DNA from: Methanobacteriota archaeon
GTDB lineage: Archaea; Thermoplasmatota; Thermoplasmata; RBG-16-68-12
Direction: 5' to 3'
Length of the DNA stretch: 13,370 nucleotides
Assembly (NCBI GenBank): GCA_005878415.1
Contig: VBMM01000076.1
Coordinates: 1 to 13,370, forward strand
Shown in pieces: positions 1 through 6,095 of this stretch (position 1 is its first letter; every line of letters begins with the position of its first letter). The position numbers and the translations under genes are program-made. The notes beneath the pieces are model-generated. The model was given only the letters and a program-made list of their open reading frames with translations. It did no database searches and was not told the DNA's origin.

Positions 1-243
1 GACATCGCAGAGCGGCTCGTGAAGGAGCACCCCGGCAAGGTGAAGGAAGTGTGGGTGCGCATCGTCTCGCAGATTGGGACGCCGATCGACGAGCCGCAGG
101 CAGCCACCGCGCAGATCATCCCCGAGAAAGGGACGAAGATCGGCTCGCTCCAGAAGGACGCGGAGTCCCTAATCGACGAGGAACTCTCGAAGATCTACAA
201 GCTCACGGACCGGATCGTCGCGGGCAAGGCGCGCTGCTTCTGA
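1..243 (+). CDS. metK: S-adenosylmethionine synthetase, archaeal type (3' end only)
   Basis: The gene is cut by the left edge; the last 80 residues are visible, ending in TGA at 241-243. The enzyme makes S-adenosylmethionine from methionine and ATP in the cytosol. The visible part matches the C-terminus of the archaeal (two-domain) family: an IGTPIDEPQ motif, a TAQIIPE strand, then the closing helix SLIDEELSKIYKLTDRIVAG and the end KARCF. These are conserved in the archaeal enzyme and differ from the bacterial one. The start, catalytic loops and promoter lie outside the window. The downstream glyA begins 66 bp later on the same strand with its own TATA-like box, so the two need not share a transcript, although both serve one-carbon/methyl metabolism. 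Confidence 0.88.
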   Translation, partial: DIAERLVKEHPGKVKEVWVRIVSQIGTPIDEPQAATAQIIPEKGTKIGSLQKDAESLIDEELSKIYKLTDRIVAGKARCF

Positions 244-253
244 CGCGGCAAGA

Positions 254-265
254 GGCCGATCGGCC
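254..265. repeat. 12-bp perfect palindrome between metK and glyA
   Basis: GGCCGATCGGCC is a perfect 12-bp palindrome. It starts 10 bp after the metK stop and ends 5 bp before the glyA TATA-like box. The position suits an operator or part of a metK terminator, as AT-rich sequence follows. Which of these it is, if either, cannot be decided from sequence. Confidence 0.5.
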
Positions 266-270
266 GAACC

Positions 271-278
271 TATTTATC
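271..278 (+). promoter_or_regulatory. TATA-like box of glyA
   Basis: TATTTATC stands in a GC-rich background, centred about 35 bp before the glyA ATG at 309. That predicts a transcript start near 300 and a short leader. A Shine-Dalgarno-like GAGGT (298-302) lies 6 nt before the ATG. Confidence 0.55.
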
Positions 279-308
279 TCGACCCCCACTTCTCACCGAG
301 GTCGGGCC

Positions 309-1586
309 ATGGACGAGGACGTCGCCTTCATCGAAGAGCAGGTGGACCGCCACCACGCCTGGTTCTCGAAATGCCTGCCGATGATCGCGTCGGAGAACAT
401 CATCAGCCCGATGGCGCGGGAGATGCTCCTCACCGACTTCGGGGACCGCTACGCCGAAGGGTTGCCGCACGAGCGATACTACCAGGGCAACACGTACGTC
501 GACGAGGTCGAGGACCGCGTCGTCGCCCTCGCGAAGAAGATCTTCCGCGTCCGCCACGTGGATCCGCGGCTGATCAGCGGCACGGTCGCGAACATGGCCG
601 TGTACTTCGCGCTCCTCGAGCCCGGTGACATCATGACGTCGGTCGCACTGAGCCACGGCGCCCACATCAGCTCCGCGAAGTTCGGCGCCGCGGGGATGCG
701 GGGCGTGCACAACGTCAACTATCCGTTCGACCTGGACCGGATGAACATCGACGTCGACGAGACGGCGAAGCTGATCAAGCAGGTCCGCCCGCGCGTCGCC
801 GCCTTCGGCCAGAGCGTGTTCCTCTTCCCGACGCCCCTGAAGGAACTCCGCGACGCGTTCCAGGAGGCCGATTGCGACGTCTGGTACGACGGCGCGCACG
901 TGCTCGGGCTGATCGCGGGCGGCCAGTTCCAGGATCCGCTCCATGAGGGCGCCGACGTCCTCACGGGGTCCACGCACAAGACGCTCCCGGGACCGCAGCA
1001 CGGCCTCCTTCTGTCCGACTCCGAGGACGAGAAGTTCGTCAAGAGGCTCCAGCGGGCCGTCTTCCCCGGCGTCGTGTCGAACCATCACCTGCACGCGATG
1101 GCGGCGCTCGGGATCGCGCTCGCGGAATGCGCGGAATTCGGCCGGGCGTACGCCGAGCAGATCGTCCGGAATTCGAAGGCGCTCGCGCAGGCACTCCATG
1201 AGCGCGGGGTGAAGGCGCTCGCCGAGAAACACGGCTTCACGGAGAGCCACGCGATCGCGTTGGACGTGGCGGCCCTGGGCGGCGGCGCGAAGGTCGCCGC
1301 GGACCTGGAGAAGGCGAACATCATCACGAACAAGAACCTCCTGCCGTGGGACACGTCCCCCGTGAAGCCGAGCGGCGTCCGGCTGGGGACGCAGGAGCTC
1401 ACGCGCCTCGGCATGCGGGAGGCGCAGATGCGGGAGGTCGCGGACCTGTTCGCCCGCGTTGCGGTCAAAGGCGAGGCGGCGGAGAAAGTTGCGGCCGACG
1501 TCGCTTCCATGCGGAAGGAGTTCAACACGGTCCACTTCTGCTTCACGAAGGGCGCGGAAGCCCACCGCCGATGGCGGATCGCCTGA
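309..1586 (+). CDS. glyA: Serine hydroxymethyltransferase
   Basis: This 425-residue cytosolic PLP enzyme interconverts serine and glycine while charging a pterin cofactor with a one-carbon unit. Fold-type I hallmarks are visible in order: MIASENIIS (25-33), ERYYQGN (55-61), SGTVANMAVYFALLEPGD (90-107), SHGAHIS (115-121), YDGAHVLGLIAGG (193-205; Asp194 should pair with the PLP ring nitrogen), STHKTLPGPQ with the PLP lysine Lys224, and SGVRLGTQELTRLGM, whose Arg binds the substrate carboxylate. I chose ATG 309 because it has GAGGT 6 nt upstream and the alignment starts there; the longer open frame from 51 overlaps metK in another frame and is not coding. The length is normal for the family. Whether the cofactor is tetrahydrofolate or tetrahydromethanopterin cannot be told. 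The gene ends 1 bp from the convergent GTPase gene. Confidence 0.93.
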   Translation: MDEDVAFIEEQVDRHHAWFSKCLPMIASENIISPMAREMLLTDFGDRYAEGLPHERYYQGNTYVDEVEDRVVALAKKIFRVRHVDPRLISGTVANMAVYFALLEPGDIMTSVALSHGAHISSAKFGAAGMRGVHNVNYPFDLDRMNIDVDETAKLIKQVRPRVAAFGQSVFLFPTPLKELRDAFQEADCDVWYDGAHVLGLIAGGQFQDPLHEGADVLTGSTHKTLPGPQHGLLLSDSEDEKFVKRLQRAVFPGVVSNHHLHAMAALGIALAECAEFGRAYAEQIVRNSKALAQALHERGVKALAEKHGFTESHAIALDVAALGGGAKVAADLEKANIITNKNLLPWDTSPVKPSGVRLGTQELTRLGMREAQMREVADLFARVAVKGEAAEKVAADVASMRKEFNTVHFCFTKGAEAHRRWRIA

Positions 1587-1587
1587 T

Positions 1588-2133
1588 TCACGCGCGGGCC
1601 GCGACGAGTTGCGTGACGAGGCCTTGGAAGATCTCCTCGACGCCCCGGCCGCTCTTCGCGCTCGCGTACGACCACGCCCAGCCCCGGGCGCGGAAGAACG
1701 ACTCGACCTCCGCCGACGTCATCGAGGCCTGCGGGTTCAGGTCCTCCTTGTTCACGACCCCGTACGTCGGGATGTCACCCGCGACGGAGCGGATCGAGCT
1801 CGACCACGCGTCGAGCCCGTCGAGCGTGTTGCGCCGGGTGAGGTCCGCCACGGCGAGAATCCCCTGGGCGCCGTGGTAATACGCTTCCTTCAGCAGTTCC
1901 CGCAAGGTCGGCGTGCCCATGATGTCCCAGATGATCACGTCGACGGGCACATTCCCGGCACCGGTTGGGTGCCGGACGGTCAGGCTCTTCTTCGTGATTT
2001 TCGTGCCGAGCGTGGCGACGTACCGGTCGTCGAACTCGTCCAGCACGTAGCGGCGGATCAGGGAGGTCTTGCCGACGCCGGCTTCGCCGGCCATGCAGAT
2101 CTTCAGCTTCGTATAGTCGCCGGGTGCGCTCAC
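1588..2133 (-). CDS. Ras/Rab-like small GTPase
   Basis: This is a 181-residue single-domain G protein. The P-loop GEAGVGKTS is at 16-24, a switch I-like TLGTK at 41-45, switch II WDIMGT at 69-74, G4 NKED at 128-131 and G5 SAK at 158-160. The start is GTG at 2133, overlapping the TGA of the TPR gene in a GTGA arrangement, which indicates translational coupling. A longer frame to 2220 lies wholly inside the TPR gene and is rejected. Two oddities stand out. The residue after the DxxG glycine, glutamine in Ras and usually in the archaeal WDIMGQ relatives, is Thr74. The C-terminus (VAARA) has no cysteine for lipidation. Intrinsic hydrolysis may therefore be slow, and membrane recruitment must come from a partner, plausibly the roadblock-like protein at the head of this operon. 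The target is unknown. Confidence 0.85.
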   Translation of the reverse strand: MSAPGDYTKLKICMAGEAGVGKTSLIRRYVLDEFDDRYVATLGTKITKKSLTVRHPTGAGNVPVDVIIWDIMGTPTLRELLKEAYYHGAQGILAVADLTRRNTLDGLDAWSSSIRSVAGDIPTYGVVNKEDLNPQASMTSAEVESFFRARGWAWSYASAKSGRGVEEIFQGLVTQLVAARA

Positions 2134-2549
2134 GGCTCCACCTCGTCGGCCTTTCGCTGCGCGGTCCGCTCCGCGTCGTCCTCGCCCTGTATCCGGTGCA
2201 AGGTCGCCTTGAACCGCCACGCCCCGGGATATTTCGGGTCGATCCTCAGGACCTGGTTCAGGATCGTGATCCCCTCCGCCACCTTGCCGCCGCGGACTCG
2301 AATCGCGGCGAGGACGAACAACGCGTCGACGTCGTCCGAATTCTTGGACAGGCGACGCCGGACGAGGGCGGCCGTGTCCGGATTCTTGAACTTCGCCACG
2401 GCGGGCTCCCCGGCTGACGCCGGCAGTGCTGACCCATGTCCCATCTCCGGCCGGCGCGAATTCGGTCCCTCCTTCGTAAAGGTACCTGTCCGCCGTCGCC
2501 GGCGGGGGGGCCCGGAATCCGGGGCGTCGGGGGCATCCGGGTCAAGCAT
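2130..2549 (-). CDS. Small TPR-repeat protein
   Basis: This 139-residue soluble protein has no signal peptide or membrane segment. Residues 1 to about 50 are rich in Pro, Asp and Arg and probably disordered. From about 55 to 125 there are two to three helix-turn-helix repeats of TPR type. Examples are LFVLAAIRVRGGKVAEGITI, with the small residues expected at the helix contacts, and VLRIDPKYPGAWRFKATL, with the typical D-P-x-x-P/x-A-W register. TPR domains bind protein partners, so an adaptor between the membrane protein and the GTPase is a reasonable inference. The ATG at 2549 overlaps the stop of the upstream gene by 8 nt, and its own TGA overlaps the GTG of the GTPase gene. A shorter start at residue 36 is possible, but the overlap favours the long form. 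Confidence 0.72.
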   Translation of the reverse strand: MLDPDAPDAPDSGPPRRRRRTGTFTKEGPNSRRPEMGHGSALPASAGEPAVAKFKNPDTAALVRRRLSKNSDDVDALFVLAAIRVRGGKVAEGITILNQVLRIDPKYPGAWRFKATLHRIQGEDDAERTAQRKADEVEP

Positions 2550-3945
2550 TCGTCCACCCCCGGACCCGGCGGAGGCCGCCCCGCCGGAAGCCGCCGCGGA
2601 GGAAACTCTGCAGGATCGGACCGACTTGATCGAGGCTCGTCAGGCGCCCATCCCAATCGACGAGGGCGGGCCCGTGCGCTCGCTCGAGCGCGCGCTCGAC
2701 CGCCTTCATCTGGGGGAACAAATATCGCGGGTTCCCCTTCGAGGTGAGAGCCGCCAGGATGACGTGCTCTCCCCGCAGCACCGCGGCCTTGCGGCCGCCG
2801 AACGACATCTCGTCGAGGGTCGCCTTCGTGTCGAACGAGTCGCGGACGAAGTCCTGGATCGCGACGAACATCGAGGCCACGAGGTCGTCGTCTTTCCGCA
2901 GGTCGGGACCCTGGCCCATGTGCTGGATCAGGATCCCGCTCCGGTGCATCAGGAACACCTCATCGATGACGATCCGCCGCTCGCCGAGGCCCGCGCTGAG
3001 CGCGATCGCGACGACGATGGTGAGGATTCCGAACGCGACGATCACGATGAGGTTGATGAAGTTCTTCTGGAACGGCGGCGGGGCCGCGACGGTCAGGATG
3101 CCGCGGGCGAGCTTCGGTCCGATCGACCGGTTCGTGGCGTCCTCGTACACGAGGGACGCGTTGATCCACACCTGGGTCCCAATCGGCGCGCCCTCGCTGA
3201 CGATCGCGGGGATGCTGACGATGACGGAGCTTCGCGGCGTGAGGGTGTAGTTGCGGTAGACGAGCGGGGTGCTCGCGTTGATCTGGAGATAGGGGCTCGG
3301 CTCCAACGTCAGCGTGACGTTGTGCGCCGTCAGCCGCGTCTCGTTCCCGGTGTCGTTCGCGTCCATGAAGTTCGTCACGTTGATCCCGAAGAGCGCCAGG
3401 TCCCCTTGGAAGACCGAGGTCGATGGGTTGGAGTCGATGCTCACGGCCAGGACGCCGATCACGATCCAGACGTCGACGCGGGAGACGCGGGGCGTGGCGG
3501 GGCCGCCGCCGATCTCCAGTGCGGCCGCCGTGGCGGTCCGGTATCGGCCAGCCGTCGCGTTCGCCGCGACGCTCGCGGGGATCGACCATCCGTAGCTCCG
3601 GCCCACGCGAAGGGATGTGCACTGCCATTCGACGAAGGTCGTGTTCGCCGTCGTGACGAAGCAGTCCGGCGGCATCCCGAGGGCCGCGACGTCAATCTCG
3701 AGATCCGGCTGGACCGTGACGTTCACGCGCGCGAGCTGGAGTTGCCCGCCGCCGGTGACGTTCAGGTAGAGCGCCAACCCGATCGTCTCGTTTCGCTCGG
3801 CGGAGAGCCGGTCGGCGCTCAGGGCGAGCGTGAAGCTCGACGCATCCGGCCCGAGGCCCTGGGATGAGGCCGCCGCCGGGACGACCAAGGAAAGGGCGGA
3901 GAGCGTGAGGCATAACCATGCGAACGCGGCAAGAGCGTGGCCCAA
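2542..3945 (-). CDS. Exported, membrane-anchored protein with roadblock/longin-like cytosolic domain
   Basis: This protein has 467 residues. An N-terminal hydrophobic stretch (about 5-27, ending PAAASSQ) looks like a signal peptide. Residues 35-290 are beta-rich, probably two Ig/CARDB-like modules, and carry 13 N-x-S/T sequons. A single transmembrane helix follows at about 297-320. The C-terminal region (about 325-430) reads as beta-beta-helix-beta-beta-helix: IDEVFLMHRSGILIQHM, then ASMFVAIQDFVRDSF, AAVLRG, HVILAALTSKG and MKAVERALERAHG. This order fits the roadblock/longin (profilin-like) fold, whose members often bind or regulate Ras-like GTPases; here a Ras-like GTPase is in the same operon. 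The fold call is by eye. The start is TTG at 3945, because an in-frame TAG lies just upstream and no ATG fits. The ligand of the outer domain is unknown. Confidence 0.78.
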   Translation of the reverse strand: MGHALAAFAWLCLTLSALSLVVPAAASSQGLGPDASSFTLALSADRLSAERNETIGLALYLNVTGGGQLQLARVNVTVQPDLEIDVAALGMPPDCFVTTANTTFVEWQCTSLRVGRSYGWSIPASVAANATAGRYRTATAAALEIGGGPATPRVSRVDVWIVIGVLAVSIDSNPSTSVFQGDLALFGINVTNFMDANDTGNETRLTAHNVTLTLEPSPYLQINASTPLVYRNYTLTPRSSVIVSIPAIVSEGAPIGTQVWINASLVYEDATNRSIGPKLARGILTVAAPPPFQKNFINLIVIVAFGILTIVVAIALSAGLGERRIVIDEVFLMHRSGILIQHMGQGPDLRKDDDLVASMFVAIQDFVRDSFDTKATLDEMSFGGRKAAVLRGEHVILAALTSKGNPRYLFPQMKAVERALERAHGPALVDWDGRLTSLDQVGPILQSFLRGGFRRGGLRRVRGWTNA

Positions 3946-3970
3946 GGAACCATGTTCCTATTGATCTGAC

Positions 3971-3980
3971 GCTATTTGAG
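3971..3980 (-). promoter_or_regulatory. TATA-like box of the GTPase operon
   Basis: Read on the minus strand this is CTCAAATAGC, centred about 31 bp before the TTG at 3945. The predicted transcript start, near 3950, gives an almost leaderless mRNA. No Shine-Dalgarno sequence is seen before the TTG, which fits leaderless initiation. Confidence 0.45.
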
Positions 3981-4036
3981 CTTACGACCCCGTTATCGCA
4001 TGTGTTCCTTCTAGCGCCGGAGGTCGTTGACCGAAG

Positions 4037-4046
4037 TTTTATATGG
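4037..4046 (+). promoter_or_regulatory. TATA-like box of the coiled-coil gene
   Basis: TTTTATATGG is the strongest archaeal TATA-like match in the window. It lies inside the 5' part of the longest open frame (from 4027), which argues that the frame's first codons are not translated and that the start is downstream. The predicted transcript start is near 4067. Confidence 0.65.
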
Positions 4047-4095
4047 GGACCGCCTCTTCGCAACGACCCAACAGGCCGGTCGCCAGAGGGTTTCG

Positions 4096-4959
4096 TTGCT
4101 GGATGAGCTACAGCTGAAGCGGGAGCGCGAAAACCAAGAAGCGGAACGGCACCGCCGGCGGCGCGACGAGCTGAACGACAAGACGCGGGAATGGGTCGAG
4201 AAGCGGGATGCGCTGAACGCCCAGGTGCGGGCCCTCGTCGACGAGGCGACCCAGCATCGGATCCTGCGGGACGAGCTGAACGCCCAGGTCAAGGCGGCGA
4301 AGGAAGAGCGCGACAAGTTCAACCGGCGGGTGAACGAGCTCCAGGACGGCCTCTCGGACCTGAAACGGCGGAAGCTGCCGCGCGGAGCCGTGCCGCTCGG
4401 GAAGCTCCAGCAGGAACTCAAGCGGCTCGAATTCCGACAGATGACCTCCGTGCTCAGCGTGGACAAGGAGCGGGCGCTCATCGAGGAGATCCAGCGCCTC
4501 CAAGCGGAGGTCAAGAAGCTGGAGAAGTCCCTCGAAGAGAACGAGGACGTGCGGACGATGAAGGACGAACTCCGCTCCGCCCGGGACCGGGCCGAGGACG
4601 CGCACAAGCGCGTGTCGGAGCTCGCGGAGCAGGCGCAGGCGGAGCACGACCGCATGACGGCCCTGTACGAGCAGAGCGACGAGCTCCGGCGGCAAGCCGA
4701 TCACGCGCAGGAGGAGTTCATCAAGACGAAGATGCTCGCGGACGAGGAACACCGCAAGCACATCGAGCACATCCGCCAGGTGCACGACTACGACAAGATC
4801 ATCCACGGGATCTGGATGAAGAGCCGCGGGATGCCCGCCGAGGCGACCGTCGAGGTGGACGCGAAGCGGGAGGCCGAGATGATCTTCGAGCGGTTCAAGA
4901 AAGGCGAGAAACTGTCGACCGACGACCTCATGACGCTCCAGAAATCGGGCTATCTTTAG
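4096..4959 (+). CDS. Archaeal coiled-coil protein (COG1340-like)
   Basis: The protein is 287 residues from TTG 4096. That start is preceded by GAGG (4086-4089) and lies about 29 nt after the transcript start predicted from the TATA-like box. The frame is open from 4027, but that would put the promoter inside the gene. Nearly the whole chain is Glu/Lys/Arg-rich heptad repeat without prolines, so a long coiled coil is expected. An R-D-x-x-N unit recurs near the N-terminus at spacings of 14, 21 and 14 residues, all multiples of seven. A short break (KLPRGAVPLGKLQQEL) in the middle probably forms a hairpin between two arms. The C-terminus carries a globular cap with a KKGEKLSTDDLMTLQKSGYL ending typical of the archaeal family. 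No enzyme motif is seen. The family is widespread in Euryarchaeota, with a structural or SMC-like role suspected but not known. Confidence 0.8.
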   Translation: MLDELQLKRERENQEAERHRRRRDELNDKTREWVEKRDALNAQVRALVDEATQHRILRDELNAQVKAAKEERDKFNRRVNELQDGLSDLKRRKLPRGAVPLGKLQQELKRLEFRQMTSVLSVDKERALIEEIQRLQAEVKKLEKSLEENEDVRTMKDELRSARDRAEDAHKRVSELAEQAQAEHDRMTALYEQSDELRRQADHAQEEFIKTKMLADEEHRKHIEHIRQVHDYDKIIHGIWMKSRGMPAEATVEVDAKREAEMIFERFKKGEKLSTDDLMTLQKSGYL

Positions 4960-5135
4960 CGGCAGGAGCGCACGGGCGGCGCGTGAGTAGCTCGATCGCA
5001 ACTGGCCGGTCCTGCGGCAACGTCGCTGTCCGATTGTCCACCGGGAAAACCCGCTCTCGTGTCCAAGCGAAACGATGGCGTTTCAGAGGGCGCGGGGTCA
5101 GTTTTACAAAGTGTTAAATACGGCTCGGAGAATAC

Positions 5136-5149
5136 ATTCCCGGGGGAAT
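5136..5149. repeat. 14-bp interrupted palindrome
   Basis: ATTCCC and GGGAAT are perfect inverted arms separated by GG. The gap is too short for a stable hairpin, so a protein-binding site is the more natural reading. It lies about 20-30 bp after a TATA-like element on the plus strand, but no convincing gene follows. Confidence 0.35.
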
Positions 5150-5186
5150 TTTGGGCTAGTTCGTTAGAGTGCATCCCATCCCTTCT

Positions 5187-5222
5187 GACAAGGCTAGCCC
5201 TCCCTTCCTTTTTGCTGCATGA
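5187..5222. repeat. Imperfect direct repeat, left copy
   Basis: It shares the exact 14-mer CTCCCTTCCTTTTT (5200-5213) with the right copy (6109-6122). Part of the left flank (7 of 10 aligned bases) and a GC(T)GCA..TGAC right flank are also similar. The two copies bracket about 0.9 kb of lower-GC DNA holding three small minus-strand ORFs. The element could be an old target or attachment duplication, a duplicated terminator (T-run on plus) or a duplicated promoter (A-run on minus). Confidence 0.5.
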
Positions 5223-5300
5223 CGTAGTGTTCTATCCGAGAATATCGTAGCCCTTCGGGCCATCGGTTTCGAACGCAAATCCTGGAAGTCTGTCTTTGCG

Positions 5301-5501
5301 TTAATCCGTAGGTATGATTCCGATCGCGCTGAGCATTCCGCCAATCCAGCCGCCGACCAAGGCAGCGAATTGCCAGAGATTCGCTGAGTTCTTGCCCGCG
5401 AAATCACTAATGAAGGCGAGGATGATGAGTAGCACAAAGATGAGGGCCAAAGTAATGAAGACTAGCTTGAAATATTTCGAGAACAGGGCTCGTCTCGCCA
5501 A
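5301..5501 (-). CDS. Small two-helix membrane protein (unknown)
   Basis: This 66-residue protein is not recognised as a family member. A short basic N-terminus (MARRALFSKYFK) is followed by a first hydrophobic helix at about 12-32 (LVFITLALIFVLLIILAFISD). A polar loop AGKNSANLW comes next, then a second helix at about 43-62 rich in Gly (AALVGGWIGGMLSAIGII) and a short tail. By the positive-inside rule both ends would be cytosolic. The TTG start at 5501 is chosen because GGGAG (5509-5513 on the minus strand) lies 7 nt before it, within the 14-nt gap after the 59-aa gene, so the two are probably co-transcribed. Base composition is clearly AT-richer than the housekeeping genes. The size and layout recall holin- or toxin-like peptides, but nothing proves this. 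Confidence 0.6.
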   Translation of the reverse strand: MARRALFSKYFKLVFITLALIFVLLIILAFISDFAGKNSANLWQFAALVGGWIGGMLSAIGIIPTD

Positions 5502-5515
5502 GCTCGTTCTCCCAG

Positions 5516-5695
5516 TCAGAATTCTCGCGGTCTAAGTGCGTCCTCCGCTCGGTCCCCAAATCCCTCGGCGGGAATCAGTCTAGATTTGCCCCGAGCGAGA
5601 ACCCTTCCTGTCCGTAGATCGACTAGTGAATCCTCGGTCGGATGCAAGAAAGTCTCCTGAATGAACGTGAGGACTATTCGCAGACCGCTAGCCAT
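5516..5695 (-). CDS. Small hypothetical protein (59 aa)
   Basis: This is a 59-residue soluble ORF of unknown function. It begins with an amphipathic helix (ASGLRIVLTFIQETFL), followed by a strand-like LVDLRTGRVLARG segment and a charged C-terminus. ATG 5695 is preferred over an upstream TTG at 5707 because a TATA-like box centred at about 5727 would start transcription near 5701, just before the ATG, giving an almost leaderless mRNA. Its stop is 14 nt upstream of the two-helix membrane protein, whose Shine-Dalgarno sequence sits in the gap, so the two look like one operon. The sequence reads as protein-like rather than random, but with this length the call remains tentative. Confidence 0.45.
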   Translation of the reverse strand: MASGLRIVLTFIQETFLHPTEDSLVDLRTGRVLARGKSRLIPAEGFGDRAEDALRPREF

Positions 5696-5722
5696 TGCGG
5701 GTTGCAAAGGGTGCGCCGGCCT

Positions 5723-5732
5723 ACATTAAACT
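5723..5732 (-). promoter_or_regulatory. TATA-like box of the 59-aa/66-aa pair
   Basis: On the minus strand it reads AGTTTAATGT, centred about 32 bp before ATG 5695. The spacing is the same as for the better-supported genes in this window. Confidence 0.4.
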
Positions 5733-5833
5733 AGCTCGGTCGGAATCAATTGCGAGCTTTCATAGTTAATGTGAGAGCTAAAAAGGTCTCGTGACGATTC
5801 TCTGGCCGCCGGTGGAGTGGCAACGCTCAGTCG

Positions 5834-6088
5834 CTACTTGCGAACTACCTGTAGCGCGACTCCCTGGGCCTTGAGTCGCCTGACCATCTCGAGGAATCGA
5901 CTCTCATTAAGAGTGCGGTAGCGACCTGCGTTTTCCCTGAGGACGAGTCGCATCTCCGCTCGCGGGTGGAGGGTCAGTCGAGAGGGAGGGAAGCCATGAA
6001 TGCGTTCTTTCCGATACTTTCGGTTACCTTTCGCGCACCCTCTGGTACCTTCTTGTACCGAAATCGCGCGTTTCGAGGGATCCTCCAT
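5834..6088 (-). CDS. Small basic hypothetical protein (84 aa)
   Basis: This 84-residue protein is not recognised. The N-terminal 35 residues are basic and polar. The C-terminal half looks folded: a strand-like AEMRLVLREN, then a helix-forming ESRFLEMVRRLKAQG and a final strand GVALQVVRK. A small alpha/beta or nucleic-acid-binding domain is possible but not shown. ATG 6088 lies 33 bp after the centre of a CTAAAAAG element, which predicts a leader of a few nucleotides only. The ORF stands alone, with about 140 bp before the next small ORF downstream (TTG 5707 / ATG 5695). It lies in the lower-GC island directly inside the right copy of the direct repeat. Confidence 0.45.
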   Translation of the reverse strand: MEDPSKRAISVQEGTRGCAKGNRKYRKERIHGFPPSRLTLHPRAEMRLVLRENAGRYRTLNESRFLEMVRRLKAQGVALQVVRK

Positions 6089-6095
6089 ACTTGAT

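Larger units (their letters stand above)
4960..5300. other. Gene-poor lower-GC stretch
   Basis: No gene here can be supported. Open frames of 63-93 aa on both strands have composition unlike the neighbours and no recognisable protein features. A minus-strand 72-aa frame (4956-5174) could start 38 bp after the purine-rich left repeat, but its sequence is not convincing. Visible elements are a TATA-like GTTAAATAC near 5113, a 14-bp palindrome ATTCCC-GG-GGGAAT (5136-5149), the left copy of the direct repeat ending in five Ts (5187-5213), and a small GCCC-TTC-GGGC hairpin (5250-5260). The T-run after pyrimidine-rich sequence could terminate the coiled-coil transcript. No tRNA or SRP RNA signature was found. 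Confidence 0.5.

Noticed and set aside
51..308. N-terminal extension of glyA to 51
   Set aside because: It overlaps the metK end in another frame. ATG 309 has a Shine-Dalgarno-like GAGGT and a TATA-like box and matches the family's N-terminus.
1459..3867. Plus-strand open frame of 802 codons
   Set aside because: It is antisense to the GTPase/TPR/membrane-protein operon and overlaps the end of glyA. The product is Arg/Gly/Asp-rich without domains, as expected of a GC-rich shadow frame.
4956..5174. Minus-strand 72-aa ORF at the island edge
   Set aside because: A possible promoter exists in the left repeat, but the sequence is Pro/Ser/Asp-rich without structure and it touches the coiled-coil gene's end. 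Not supported as a gene.
5264..5280. TTCGAA-containing stretch, possible tRNA T-arm
   Set aside because: The flanking bases do not form a five-pair stem on either strand, and no acceptor or anticodon arm could be drawn.
5156..5437. Minus-strand 93-aa ORF
   Set aside because: It overlaps the better-supported 66-aa membrane ORF in another frame, and no promoter or ribosome-binding site was seen.
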